64,000 nucleotides of DNA, taken from assembly GCF_003173735.1 (NCBI RefSeq), contig NZ_CP029551.1, forward strand, positions 4,045,001-4,109,000, in the 5' to 3' direction. A program made the position numbers and the translations under genes. The notes under the pieces were generated by a model that saw only the letters and a program-made list of their open reading frames with translations, did not search any database and was not told the origin of the DNA. Source of the stretch: Methylobacterium radiodurans (lineage in GTDB: Bacteria > Pseudomonadota > Alphaproteobacteria > Rhizobiales > Beijerinckiaceae). Shown in pieces: positions 8,997 through 16,786 of the stretch. Numbering within the stretch: the first letter of the stretch is position 1; every line of letters begins with the position of its first letter.

Positions 8997-10259
8997 ATGT
9001 CCGCACCTCTCGCGACGGCGCGGCGCGCGTCCCTGCCGCGCACCGGCGCCCTCGACAGCAGCCTCGCCCTCCTGCGCGAGGGCTACGCCTTCATCCCGAA
9101 CCGCTGCCGGGCGCTGGGCTCGGACCTGTTCGCCACCCGCCTGATGCTGAGCCCCGTCACCTGCATGACGGGCGCCGAGGCCGCCGCCCGCTTCTACGAC
9201 GGCCACCGCTTCACCCGCCGCCACGCCCTGCCCGCGATGAGCTTCGCGCTGATCCAGGACCAGGGCAGCGTGATGGTGATGGACGGGGCGGCCCATCTCT
9301 GCCGCAAGGCGATGTTCCTCGGCCTCGTCGGGGCGGAGGCGCTGGAGCGCCTCGCCGCGATCACGCTGCGGCACTGGCGCGCCGCCGCGGACGGCTGGGC
9401 GCGGGCGGAGGCGGTCGTGCTCCTCGACGAGGCCCACCGCGTGCTCACCGCCGCGGTCTGCGAGTGGGTCGGGCTGCCCCTCGAACCCGCGGAGGTCGCG
9501 GCGCGCGCGGCCGAGTTCGCCGCGATGATCGACGGGACCGGCGCGATCGGCCCGCGCAACTGGCGCGGCCATCTCTACCGCGCCCGCACCGAGCGCTGGG
9601 CGCGCGCGATGATCCGGGAGATCCGTGCCGGCCGCCGGGCGGTGCCGGAGGGCGCCGCCCGGGCGATCGCCGAACATCGCGACCGCGACGGGGAGCCGCT
9701 CGGCGAAGCGGTCGCGGCGGTTGAGCTGATCAACGTGCTGCGCCCCACCGTCGCCAATGCCCGCTACGTCGTCTTCGCCGCCATGGCGCTGCATCAGGCC
9801 CCGGCGCTTCGCCCGACCCTGCAGGAGGCGGCGGCGCGCCGCCGCTTCGCCCTGGAGGTGCGGCGGTTCTATCCCTTCATCCCGTTCATCGGCGGGCGTG
9901 TGCAGGAGCCCTTCCGCCTGCAGGGTCACGATTTCCGGACCGGCGACTGGGTGCTGATGGACCTCTACGGCACCAACCGCGACCCGCGGCTCTGGCCCGA
10001 GCCGGAGCGGTTCGATCCGGAGCGCTTCCGCGACGCGCAGCCCGGCGCCTTCGCGCTGGTCTCGCACGGCGGCGGCTCGGCGGCGGAGGGCCACCGCTGC
10101 CCGGGCGAGGGCATCAGCCAGATCCTGCTGGAGGTGCTGTCCGGCGAACTCGCCTGCCTCGCCTACCGGGTGCCCGAGCAGAACCTGAGCCTCGATCTCG
10201 CCCACATCCCAGCCCGGCCGGAGAGCGGGTTCGTCATCCGCGACGTGGTGCCGGGCTAG
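8997..10259 (+). CDS. cytochrome P450, CYP152-type fatty-acid peroxygenase
   Basis: 420 residues. The haem-cysteine loop is GHRCPGE (C368) after a glycine-rich GGGSAAEG insertion. The helix-K ExxR is EVRRFYPF (about 287-290). In place of the usual acid-threonine pair of the I helix there is LRPTVAN, with R249-P250. That Arg-Pro is the hallmark of CYP152 peroxygenases, where the arginine binds the fatty-acid carboxylate and the enzyme uses hydrogen peroxide rather than a reductase. A GGGGAGA ribosome-binding site precedes ATG at 8997. Products would be alpha- or beta-hydroxy fatty acids or terminal alkenes. No ferredoxin gene is adjacent, consistent with peroxide use. Confidence 0.9.
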   Translation: MSAPLATARRASLPRTGALDSSLALLREGYAFIPNRCRALGSDLFATRLMLSPVTCMTGAEAAARFYDGHRFTRRHALPAMSFALIQDQGSVMVMDGAAHLCRKAMFLGLVGAEALERLAAITLRHWRAAADGWARAEAVVLLDEAHRVLTAAVCEWVGLPLEPAEVAARAAEFAAMIDGTGAIGPRNWRGHLYRARTERWARAMIREIRAGRRAVPEGAARAIAEHRDRDGEPLGEAVAAVELINVLRPTVANARYVVFAAMALHQAPALRPTLQEAAARRRFALEVRRFYPFIPFIGGRVQEPFRLQGHDFRTGDWVLMDLYGTNRDPRLWPEPERFDPERFRDAQPGAFALVSHGGGSAAEGHRCPGEGISQILLEVLSGELACLAYRVPEQNLSLDLAHIPARPESGFVIRDVVPG

Positions 10260-10275
10260 AATCGGAATCGGATCA

Positions 10276-10287
10276 GCTTGACCATGC
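10276..10287. repeat. 12-bp repeat at left side of AT-rich insert
   Basis: GCTTGACCATGC occurs here and in inverted orientation at 11831-11842. The shorter TCAGCTTGACCAT is also repeated directly at 12011-12023. The three copies bracket the AT-rich gene. They could be boundary or decayed mobile-element sequence. Confidence 0.4.
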
Positions 10288-10542
10288 CGATCGCCGCTGA
10301 GGGTGGAAACCAGGCCTTGGCCTCCGATCAGGAAGCGGACGCTCCGCATCCGACCCGTGCTAGCCAGACAGTTCGATATCCACGATACCCGAAAGCGGCT
10401 GTTTCCACGACCGTCCGGCCAATCTTGGCTTCGGGTAGAAATCTGACATCGAAGGCATAGCTGGAGGTGGACTGTCCTGACGAGGCCAACCTCGATCTTA
10501 CCTTGTGTTCCTAGATGTGATGCTCCGAAGGGAACCTGAGAC

Positions 10543-11469
10543 GTGTCGAATCAAGGGCAAATAGACGCGGTAATTGACGGGCTTATCTCAGATCATGCCC
10601 GCCATCCTGACAGAAGCGTCGTTTCTATAAGTCGATTCGAAGCTAGCAGTGTTCTCACGCTGTTGCCAGGATATGACAGCATAACATTGCCCTTCGATGG
10701 GCACCACCAGATATTTCACTATTCTCGCATCCTCCTGTCGCTGAAGAATTTAAGCGAAGGGAAGGGTGGAATCTTAACAGAATACGATCTCTATGCGATA
10801 AAATCTATCACGCCGTTTTCTCGCGAAGGCGTAAAAAAGGATAACAACCTAAGCAAATGCCTATTGATGAAATTGGATGGCGATGATGTCAATATCTCAG
10901 AAGTGGACAGGCGTCAGCTAGTTTTCCATAAACTACTACTGTCCGAGGCAGGCTATGCGAATAGCAAAACGTCTTTCGGCGGCGCGGAGATCGCGTTTGA
11001 TCTAACCTCCCTGACCGAGCGGGGCGCTGACTTGCTCAAGCAGGCCGAGTCTCAGCCTAATTCTCAGCAGTCTCTTCAATTCATAAACAGCAAGCTTGAG
11101 GTAACAATTATGCGTGACTCTTACGAAAACTCCGGCACGGCTATGCAGGTTGGAAAGAAAAACAATATTCAAGGGAATGCTGCTTTGTTTAGCAGCGAGA
11201 GAGCCATAAATATTGATCTCGGCGTCTTAGCTGGAGAACTCCAAGTTCAACTCGATGAGTTAAATGGAGCGGCGCGCGATACTGGGCAACGGAAGTCGTT
11301 GGTAGCGCTGAGTGAAGCTGTCGATTCGGCCAATGGGGGCGATAGACAAGGAACTTTTGAGAACTTGCGCAAGGCGGGCCCTTGGGTCTGGGAGGCCATC
11401 AAATTCTCGTCTAAAGAAGTTGCTAAAAACGCGATAAAAATCGTGATGGATGCGGCAACTGGATCGTGA
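10543..11469 (+). CDS. unrecognised 308-residue protein on AT-rich accessory insert
   Basis: 308 residues with no domain I can name. The gene is far richer in A/T than its neighbours and uses codons (AAA, ATA, TTA) that are rare elsewhere in the window, indicating recent transfer. The N-terminal half looks globular and alpha/beta. A linker at about 180-225 contains KKNNIQGNAALFS. The last 80 residues are amphipathic helix (LAGELQVQLDELN, GTFENLRKAGPWVWEAIKF, ending in AIKIVMDAATGS). From memory, similar tails end several uncharacterised bacterial proteins, but I cannot name the family. Start: annotated GTG at 10543, following GGGAACCTGAGAC. It stands alone, without a transposase or partner gene. 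Confidence 0.75.
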   Translation: MSNQGQIDAVIDGLISDHARHPDRSVVSISRFEASSVLTLLPGYDSITLPFDGHHQIFHYSRILLSLKNLSEGKGGILTEYDLYAIKSITPFSREGVKKDNNLSKCLLMKLDGDDVNISEVDRRQLVFHKLLLSEAGYANSKTSFGGAEIAFDLTSLTERGADLLKQAESQPNSQQSLQFINSKLEVTIMRDSYENSGTAMQVGKKNNIQGNAALFSSERAINIDLGVLAGELQVQLDELNGAARDTGQRKSLVALSEAVDSANGGDRQGTFENLRKAGPWVWEAIKFSSKEVAKNAIKIVMDAATGS

Positions 11470-12086
11470 ACAATGCTCCGGAGAAATTTTGCGATCAAGA
11501 TGTAGTGAAATGTTTCTTTACAAATACCAAGTCTGATCGTCTCAGTTTTACAGGGTAAGTGGCATAAATTTCTTTGATCGCTACACTTCGAAACATGAAA
11601 ATATCTTAAAGCAAGGCGATGTATTTGGGCTCGCCGGAGCCGCCTGCAAGGAGGTCGGATAAAAGCCCACAAGGGCTCAAAAGCGGAAGCGACGAGGTCG
11701 GCTTTTAAGCCTTGCCGCTCAGAACCGAACTAGCCGGAAACCACCCAATCCGGTCGTTGGTCTCTGCCTCACGGAGCAGCCCGCAAGCGGACGTTCCCAT
11801 GGCCTGCTAGGGGTCGGAAGCTGAACCCTCGCATGGTCAAGCCGATTGGGATCTGACCCGAGATTTGTGGCGGCGCAGCGCGCCACGGTCAGTGGCCGGC
11901 CTTGGCTCGACCATCAGCCCCGAAGCACGCCTGGACATGCGCCGAGCCAGTGCGAGGCCGCCGCGGCCGGCGAACCCCGCTCTTGCCTGGCGGGCCGAAC
12001 CGCCGCACTCTCAGCTTGACCATTTGCGCGACGGGCCGACGCCGCGGTGTTTCCCGTCGGGCGGCAGGCCGGGACAGTCCAGGATC
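11470..12086. other. intergenic remainder of the accessory insert
   Basis: 617 bases. The first 170 are AT-rich like the gene before them; from about 11640 composition returns to the host's. A short hairpin AGCCC-acaa-GGGCT lies near 11660 and a second related block (AGGTCGGCTTTTAAGCC) about 35 bases on. No open frame looks real. Inverted and direct copies of GCTTGACCAT occur at 11831-11842 and 12011-12023. Probably the scar of an integration or of decayed genes. Confidence 0.5.
11831..11842. repeat. inverted partner of the 12-bp repeat
   Basis: GCATGGTCAAGC is the exact reverse complement of 10276-10287. Together they enclose about 1.55 kb including the AT-rich gene. Confidence 0.4.
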
Positions 12087-12797
12087 ATGATGATGGGCGC
12101 TGGAAACACAGATGTCGGCGCGGGGGCCGAGGCCTCTCCGCTCGAGCGTCAGGCGCGCCGGCTCGACCGCCGATCGTTCCTGGCCGGCTCGGCCGCTGGC
12201 CTCGGCGCGCTGGCGCTGGGCGGTTGCGCGACGTCCGACGGCCTGCTCCTCGCCGAGGCGACCAAGATCTACGGGCCCCTGCCGGACGAGAAGTTCCCGA
12301 TCCCGGCGGTCGACATCCGCAAGGTCGATCCGAAATACTATCGCCGGACGGTCAGCTACGCTTCGAAGGAGGCGCCGGGGACGATCGTCGTCGATCCCCG
12401 CAACTACTACGTCTACCGCATCGAGGGCGACGGATCGGCCACCCGCTACGGCGCCAATGTCGGCCGCGACGGGTTCCTGTGGAGCGGCGACGCCTATGTC
12501 GGGCGCAAGTCCGAATGGGCGACCTGGACGCCGCCCAAGGAGATGATCCGGCGTCAGCCCGAGGCCGCCAAGTACGCCCGCGGCATGCCGGGCGGCCTCG
12601 ACAACCCGCTCGGCGCCCGCACGCTGCATCTCTACCAGAACGGCGCCTACACGCTCTACACGATCTACGCCAGCAGCGAGCCCGAATCGATCGGCAGCGG
12701 CATCACGAGCGGCTGCGTCGGCCTGCTCAGCCAGGACATGATCCACCTCTACGCGCGGACTCCCGTGAAGACGAAGGTCGTGGTCCTGCCGGCCTAG
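12087..12797 (+). CDS. YkuD-type L,D-transpeptidase-like lipoprotein with degenerate active site
   Basis: 236 residues. A twin-arginine leader (RRSFLAGSA, R28-R29) runs into a lipobox LGGC (C47), so a Tat-exported lipoprotein is likely. The C-terminal half aligns with YkuD cross-linking enzymes. The nucleophile cysteine is present in ITSGCVGLL (C210), but the preceding catalytic histidine (usual IHGT) is Tyr-Ala (Y194-A195) and the arginine of SGCIR is glycine (G212). The fold is therefore kept while the catalytic set looks broken. ATG at 12087 is chosen because the Tat leader starts there; AGGA lies ahead. It stands alone on the + strand. Confidence 0.85.
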   Translation: MMMGAGNTDVGAGAEASPLERQARRLDRRSFLAGSAAGLGALALGGCATSDGLLLAEATKIYGPLPDEKFPIPAVDIRKVDPKYYRRTVSYASKEAPGTIVVDPRNYYVYRIEGDGSATRYGANVGRDGFLWSGDAYVGRKSEWATWTPPKEMIRRQPEAAKYARGMPGGLDNPLGARTLHLYQNGAYTLYTIYASSEPESIGSGITSGCVGLLSQDMIHLYARTPVKTKVVVLPA

Positions 12798-12845
12798 GGC
12801 CGCGCTCCCTTCGCGGTGGCCGGGCCCAGGCGGGGCGCGATCTCG

Positions 12846-13319
12846 CTAGCCAGCGGCGGCGCGCTCCAGCGCGGCGAGGTCGAGCCGCACCATCGTCTGC
12901 ATCGCCGCGAAGACCCGGGCGGCCACCGCCGGATCCGGGTCGGCGAGGAGGCGGGGCAGCGCCTCGGGGAAGATCTGCCAGGGCACGCCCCAGCGGTCGT
13001 TGAGCCAGCCGCAGGCGATCTCGCGGCCGCCCCCGGCGGTCAGGGCCGCCCAGAGCCGGTCGATCTCGGCCTGGTCGGCGCAGGCGACCGAGATCGAGGC
13101 GGCGGTGCCGTAATCGGCGGGCCTGCCGCCGTTGAGTGCCTGGAAGCTCTGGCCGCCGAGCCGGAAGCGCACGAGGATCGGGTCCCCCGCCGCGCCCCCC
13201 GGCCAGGGGCCCGGCGCGGGCTGGACGTGCTCGATCGCCGAATCCGCGATCAGGCCGACGTAGAAGCGGGCGGCGGCCTCGGCCTCCCGGTCGAACCACA
13301 GGCAGGTCGCGACGGCCAT
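12846..13319 (-). CDS. VOC-family protein, PhnB/3-demethylubiquinone methyltransferase-like
   Basis: 157 residues beginning MAVATCLWFDREAEAAARFY, typical of the PhnB-like glyoxalase/VOC fold. The segments GGQSFQALNGG and CGWLNDRWGVPWQIFPEAL match family signatures. ATG at 13319 is preferred to the ATG six bases upstream because GGGAG then sits six bases ahead. It is the last of three minus-strand genes (13870-14280, 13334-13804, this one) of the DGPF/AHSA1/VOC type commonly found together. Substrate is unknown. Confidence 0.82.
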   Translation of the reverse strand: MAVATCLWFDREAEAAARFYVGLIADSAIEHVQPAPGPWPGGAAGDPILVRFRLGGQSFQALNGGRPADYGTAASISVACADQAEIDRLWAALTAGGGREIACGWLNDRWGVPWQIFPEALPRLLADPDPAVAARVFAAMQTMVRLDLAALERAAAG

Positions 13320-13333
13320 CGGCATCTCCCGGC

Positions 13334-13804
13334 TCAGAGGGTGGCGGCCAGCGCCGCGAGCTGGTCGGCGCAGCGGCCCCAGCCCTCGTGGAACCCCATC
13401 GCCGCGTGGGCGGCCCGGTCGGCCTCGCTCCAGTGCCGGGCGGTCGCGGTGTAGCGCGTGCCGCCGGCCTCCGGCGCGAAGGTGACGATGCCGGTGAAGA
13501 ACGGCTTCGGCGAGGGCTCCCAAGCCCGCAGGTAGGCGTCGGTGAAGACGATCCGAGTGTCCGGCACGAGTTCGAGATAGACGCCCGCGCTCGGATAGGC
13601 GGTGCCGTCCGGCCCCTCCATCACGATCCGGGTCGCGCCGCCGGGCCGCAGGTCGATCTCGGCCTCCGTGACCCGGAACGGCGCCGGGGCGAACCAGCGC
13701 CGCAGAAGGTCCGGCTCGGTCCAGGCCCGGTAGAGCAGGCGCGGCGGGGCCGGGATCAGGCGGCTGAGGACGAGGTCGCGCTCGGGCGTGGTCTCGGCAT
13801 GCAT
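13334..13804 (-). CDS. SRPBCC / AHSA1-domain protein
   Basis: 156 residues of the START-like AHSA1 fold: RLIPAPPRLLYRAWTEPDLL near the N-terminus, then RWFAP, and the closing helix GWGRCADQLAALAATL. These small ligand-binding proteins often follow ArsR regulators or sit with VOC proteins, as here. GGAGAG precedes ATG at 13804. It overlaps no neighbour; the gap to the VOC gene downstream is 14 bases, suggesting one transcript. Confidence 0.82.
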   Translation of the reverse strand: MHAETTPERDLVLSRLIPAPPRLLYRAWTEPDLLRRWFAPAPFRVTEAEIDLRPGGATRIVMEGPDGTAYPSAGVYLELVPDTRIVFTDAYLRAWEPSPKPFFTGIVTFAPEAGGTRYTATARHWSEADRAAHAAMGFHEGWGRCADQLAALAATL

Positions 13805-13869
13805 CGACGCTCTCCGGGCGGTCGGCCGATGATCTCGGCATGTCTCCAACTCGTGTCTCGGCGCTCGTC

Positions 13870-14280
13870 TCACCTCTTGGGCTGGTTGAGGGCCCAGAGC
13901 ACGCCGAAGGGGTCGCGGAACTGGGCATAGAGGTCGCCCCAGAACATCTCGCCCGGCTCCTTCACGGGGGTGGCGCCGGCCGCGATTGCCCGGTCCCACC
14001 ACGCCGCGATGTCGTCGACGATCAGCGTCAGGGTGAAGGCCTGCGGCGGCTGGAGGGCGTGGCCGTATTCCGGGAAGGCGTCGGCAAGCATCAGCGAGGA
14101 GCCGTTGACGTAGAGGTGCACGTGCATGGTGCGGCCCTGGTCGTCGGGCGGCATCGCGGCGGCGATCTCGGCGCCGAGGGCGCGGGTGTAGAACTCGGCC
14201 GCCTTCAGCGCGCCGCCGAGCGACAGGTAGGCGACGAGGCCGCCCTTCGCGGGCACGGCGGCGGGGATCTCGGGTTTCAT
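13870..14280 (-). CDS. VOC-family (glyoxalase/bleomycin-resistance-like) protein
   Basis: 136 residues: GGLVAYLSLGGALKAAEFYTR at the start and FRDPFGVLWALNQPKR at the end, the typical single-chain VOC pattern. Metal ligands expected of active glyoxalases are not all evident (H53/H55 and E111 are candidates). ATG at 14280 fits the family start MKPEIPAAVP; longer open frames upstream do not. First gene of the three-gene minus-strand group. Confidence 0.82.
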   Translation of the reverse strand: MKPEIPAAVPAKGGLVAYLSLGGALKAAEFYTRALGAEIAAAMPPDDQGRTMHVHLYVNGSSLMLADAFPEYGHALQPPQAFTLTLIVDDIAAWWDRAIAAGATPVKEPGEMFWGDLYAQFRDPFGVLWALNQPKR

Positions 14281-14434
14281 CGACCGGTCTCCGGGGGCGA
14301 ATCGCCCGCAAGGTTGGCACGGGACGCCGCGGGTCCGGAAGTCGCGGATTCCCGCCGCGATGAGGTCGCCGCCTGCGGCCCCTGAACGAAGCCCGGGGCC
14401 CCGCGTTGACTCACCTGGGAATCCGGAGGAGTCG

Positions 14435-14677
14435 ATGCTGGGCAGGCTGATCGCATCCGCTCGGAGCGCGGCGACGCGCACGCGTGTTCTGCGGGCACGG
14501 CTCGCGAGCGGGCCGCGGCGCGGACCGGCAGCTTCTGGCGCGCCCGCCCCGGAGGCCACACACGACTTTCCCCCGATGCGGCCCCTCGAGCCGCCCCCGG
14601 CCCAGAACGACGACGTGCTGCAGCCCGTGCACGCGGCGGTGGAGCGGGACCTGCGGGCGCGCGGCTACCTGCGCTGA
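14435..14677 (+). CDS. small hypothetical protein (80 residues)
   Basis: Starts MLGRLIASARSAATRTRV and ends in ERDLRARGYLR. A GGAGGA ribosome-binding site lies five bases before ATG at 14435. The N-terminus is a basic amphipathic helix, the middle Pro/Ala-rich. I do not recognise it. It is convergent with the MFS gene that follows and divergent from the VOC gene. Confidence 0.6.
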   Translation: MLGRLIASARSAATRTRVLRARLASGPRRGPAASGAPAPEATHDFPPMRPLEPPPAQNDDVLQPVHAAVERDLRARGYLR

Positions 14678-14705
14678 GAGGGCTGGAGGCGCGGCGGGAC
14701 CGCCC

Positions 14706-16016
14706 TCAGCCGGCCACGCCGAAGGCCGCCGCGCGGGCGCGCACGGCGGATCCGCGGTAGATCACCAGGGTGGCGACGAGGCCGCAGGCGCCGCCGAGGG
14801 CCATCCAGATGCCCGGAGCCGCCTTGTCCCCGGTCTGCTCGATCAGCCAGGTCGAGACCAGCGGGGTGAAGCCGCCGAAGAAGGCGGTGGCGAGCGAGTA
14901 GGCGAGCGAGAAGCCGGCGGTGCGGACCTGCGCCGGCACCACCTCGGTCAGTGCCACCACCATGGCGCCGTTGTAGCTGCCGTACAGGAAGGACAGCCAG
15001 AGCAGCACGACGAGCATGTTGCCGAACGAGACGTGGCCGACGAGCCAGGCGAGCGCCGGGTAGGCGGTGAGCAGGGTCAGGGCCGAGAAGGCGAGCAGCA
15101 GGGGCTTGCGGCCGATCCGGTCGGAGAGCGCGCCCATCACCGGCAGCCAGAACAGGTTCGACAGGGCCGTGCAGAAGGTGACCAGCAGGCTGTCGGTGTC
15201 GGAGAGCTTGAGCACCGCCTTGCCGAAGGTCGGGGTGTAGACGGTGATCGTGTAGAACGAGATCGTGGTCATCGCGACGAGCAGCATGCCGAGCACGACG
15301 ATCTTCCAGTTCTGGGCGAGCGACGCGAAGATCTCAGCCGTGCTCGGCCGGACCTTGCGGTGGAGGAATTCCTGCGTCTCCTCCAGCGAGCGGCGGATGT
15401 AGAACAGGAACGGCACGATGGCGCAGCCGATGAAGAACGGGATGCGCCAGCCCCAGTCGCCCATCTGGCCCGGCGTCAGGCTGTGGTTGAGCGCGTAGCC
15501 GATGATCGCGGCGGCCATCACGGCGACCTGCTGGCTGCCCGACTGCCAGGAGACGTAGAAGCCCTTGTGCCCGGGCGTGGCCATCTCGGCGAGGTAGACC
15601 GAGACGCCGCCGAGCTCCACGCCCGCCGAGAAGCCCTGAAGCAGGCGCCCGATCAGCACGAGGGCCGGGGCGGCGAGCCCGATCGTCTCGTAGCCCGGCA
15701 CGAAGGCGATCAGGATGGTGCCCGCCGCCATGATGGTCAGCGTGACGATGAGGCCCTGGCGCCGCCCGATCCGGTCGACATAGGCGCCCAGGAAGATCGC
15801 CCCCAGTGGCCGCATCAGGAAGCCCGCGCCGAAGGTGGCGAATGTCAGCATCAGGGAGGCGTACTCGTTTCCGCCGGGGAAGAACGCCTTCGAGATGTAG
15901 GAAGCGTAGAAGCCGAACAGGAAGAAGTCGAACATCTCCAGGAAGTTGCCGCTGGTGACACGCAGCACCGTGGCAACCTTCGACCGCCCGCGGTCGCTCT
16001 CCGAGAACGAGGCCAT
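14706..16016 (-). CDS. MFS transporter, metabolite:H+ symporter (citrate/tricarballylate-type)
   Basis: 436 residues with twelve predicted helices. MHS-family signatures are clear: [16 protein letters not shown] in helix 1, [18 protein letters not shown] between helices 2 and 3, and [14 protein letters not shown] in helix 4. This group imports di- and tricarboxylates or osmolytes with protons at the inner membrane. The closest known pattern is CitA/TcuC. ATG at 16016 follows GGGGAAACG. The gene is monocistronic; no catabolic partner is next to it. Confidence 0.88.
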   Translation of the reverse strand: MASFSESDRGRSKVATVLRVTSGNFLEMFDFFLFGFYASYISKAFFPGGNEYASLMLTFATFGAGFLMRPLGAIFLGAYVDRIGRRQGLIVTLTIMAAGTILIAFVPGYETIGLAAPALVLIGRLLQGFSAGVELGGVSVYLAEMATPGHKGFYVSWQSGSQQVAVMAAAIIGYALNHSLTPGQMGDWGWRIPFFIGCAIVPFLFYIRRSLEETQEFLHRKVRPSTAEIFASLAQNWKIVVLGMLLVAMTTISFYTITVYTPTFGKAVLKLSDTDSLLVTFCTALSNLFWLPVMGALSDRIGRKPLLLAFSALTLLTAYPALAWLVGHVSFGNMLVVLLWLSFLYGSYNGAMVVALTEVVPAQVRTAGFSLAYSLATAFFGGFTPLVSTWLIEQTGDKAAPGIWMALGGACGLVATLVIYRGSAVRARAAAFGVAG

Positions 16017-16227
16017 GCGTTTCCCCTGATGCTCCTGCGGAGCCGCTGATCCCCACTCGGTGCGGTTCGCACGTTCGAGCGTAGCGTTTATTCCGCGCGC
16101 CTATGCACAAAATTTCTCTACAGCGGCGCGGCCCGAGGAACCAAGGCGGGCGATGAGATCCGGAGGGATTCTGTAATCGGTTCTTCAAACCGCTCCGGTC
16201 ACGACCCCGAGAGCGGCGCGGCTCGGG

Positions 16228-16626
16228 CTACTCCACTCCCTTACGCTTCAGGATGGCCCGCATCTGGGCGATCTCGGCCTCCTGGGTCCGGACCACATCC
16301 TCGGCGAGCCTGCGGACCTCCGGATCCCGCGAATGCTCCAGTGCGATCCGCGCCATCGCCACCGCGCCCGCGTGATGGGGGATCATGCCGCGCACGAAAT
16401 CGACGTCGACATCGTTGGTGTAGCGGATGTCCATGTCGCGGTGCATGGCCGCACTCGCGTCCCGGAAGGCGCGCGTGGCCGGGCTGTCGGTCGTCTCGGC
16501 CGTCGCCGCGTGGTCGTGGCCGGCGCCATGGCCGGAATGCTGGCCGGCGCCGTGCTGCTGTGCCTGCGCGGCCCAGGCGGCCGTGCCGGCCAGCGCCGCC
16601 AGAATGCTCTTCGCGAGGGTGTTCAT
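16228..16626 (-). CDS. DUF305 secreted protein (CopM-like, metal-binding)
   Basis: 132 residues with a signal peptide ([19 protein letters not shown], cleavage at AQA-Q). A His-rich linker ([15 protein letters not shown]) precedes a ferritin-like four-helix DUF305 domain: [17 protein letters not shown] and later [12 protein letters not shown]. The MIPHH motif and methionines bind copper or silver in CopM-type proteins of the periplasm. Length is normal for the family. ATG at 16626 fits the leader. Confidence 0.88.
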   Translation of the reverse strand: MNTLAKSILAALAGTAAWAAQAQQHGAGQHSGHGAGHDHAATAETTDSPATRAFRDASAAMHRDMDIRYTNDVDVDFVRGMIPHHAGAVAMARIALEHSRDPEVRRLAEDVVRTQEAEIAQMRAILKRKGVE

Positions 16627-16786
16627 CGGCTGGTGCCTCTCCGGTGTCCGTTCGCGCGGCCGCTCCAGGGCCGCCTGGAGCGGCTTGTAGCGGGTCGGAA
16701 CCGGAGCGTCGTCCGGGCAGCGCCCGGCCCGGGATTTGCCCGACCGGACTTGCCCGGCCGAGCCGGACAGGCTTCAGAGACCGGCC

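Noticed and set aside
7140..10349. Open frame of about 1,070 codons on the minus strand across the CorC and P450 genes
   Set aside because: It is antisense to two well-supported genes, has low-complexity Arg/Ala/His composition and no recognisable domain; long antisense frames are common at this GC content.
11247..11672. 141-residue minus-strand frame at the end of the AT-rich gene
   Set aside because: Overlaps the plus-strand gene by over 200 bases and has no start signal; the plus frame has the better composition and start.
10260..12086. Insertion sequence or integrase around the AT-rich gene
   Set aside because: No transposase, integrase or tRNA fragment is present; only short repeats were seen.
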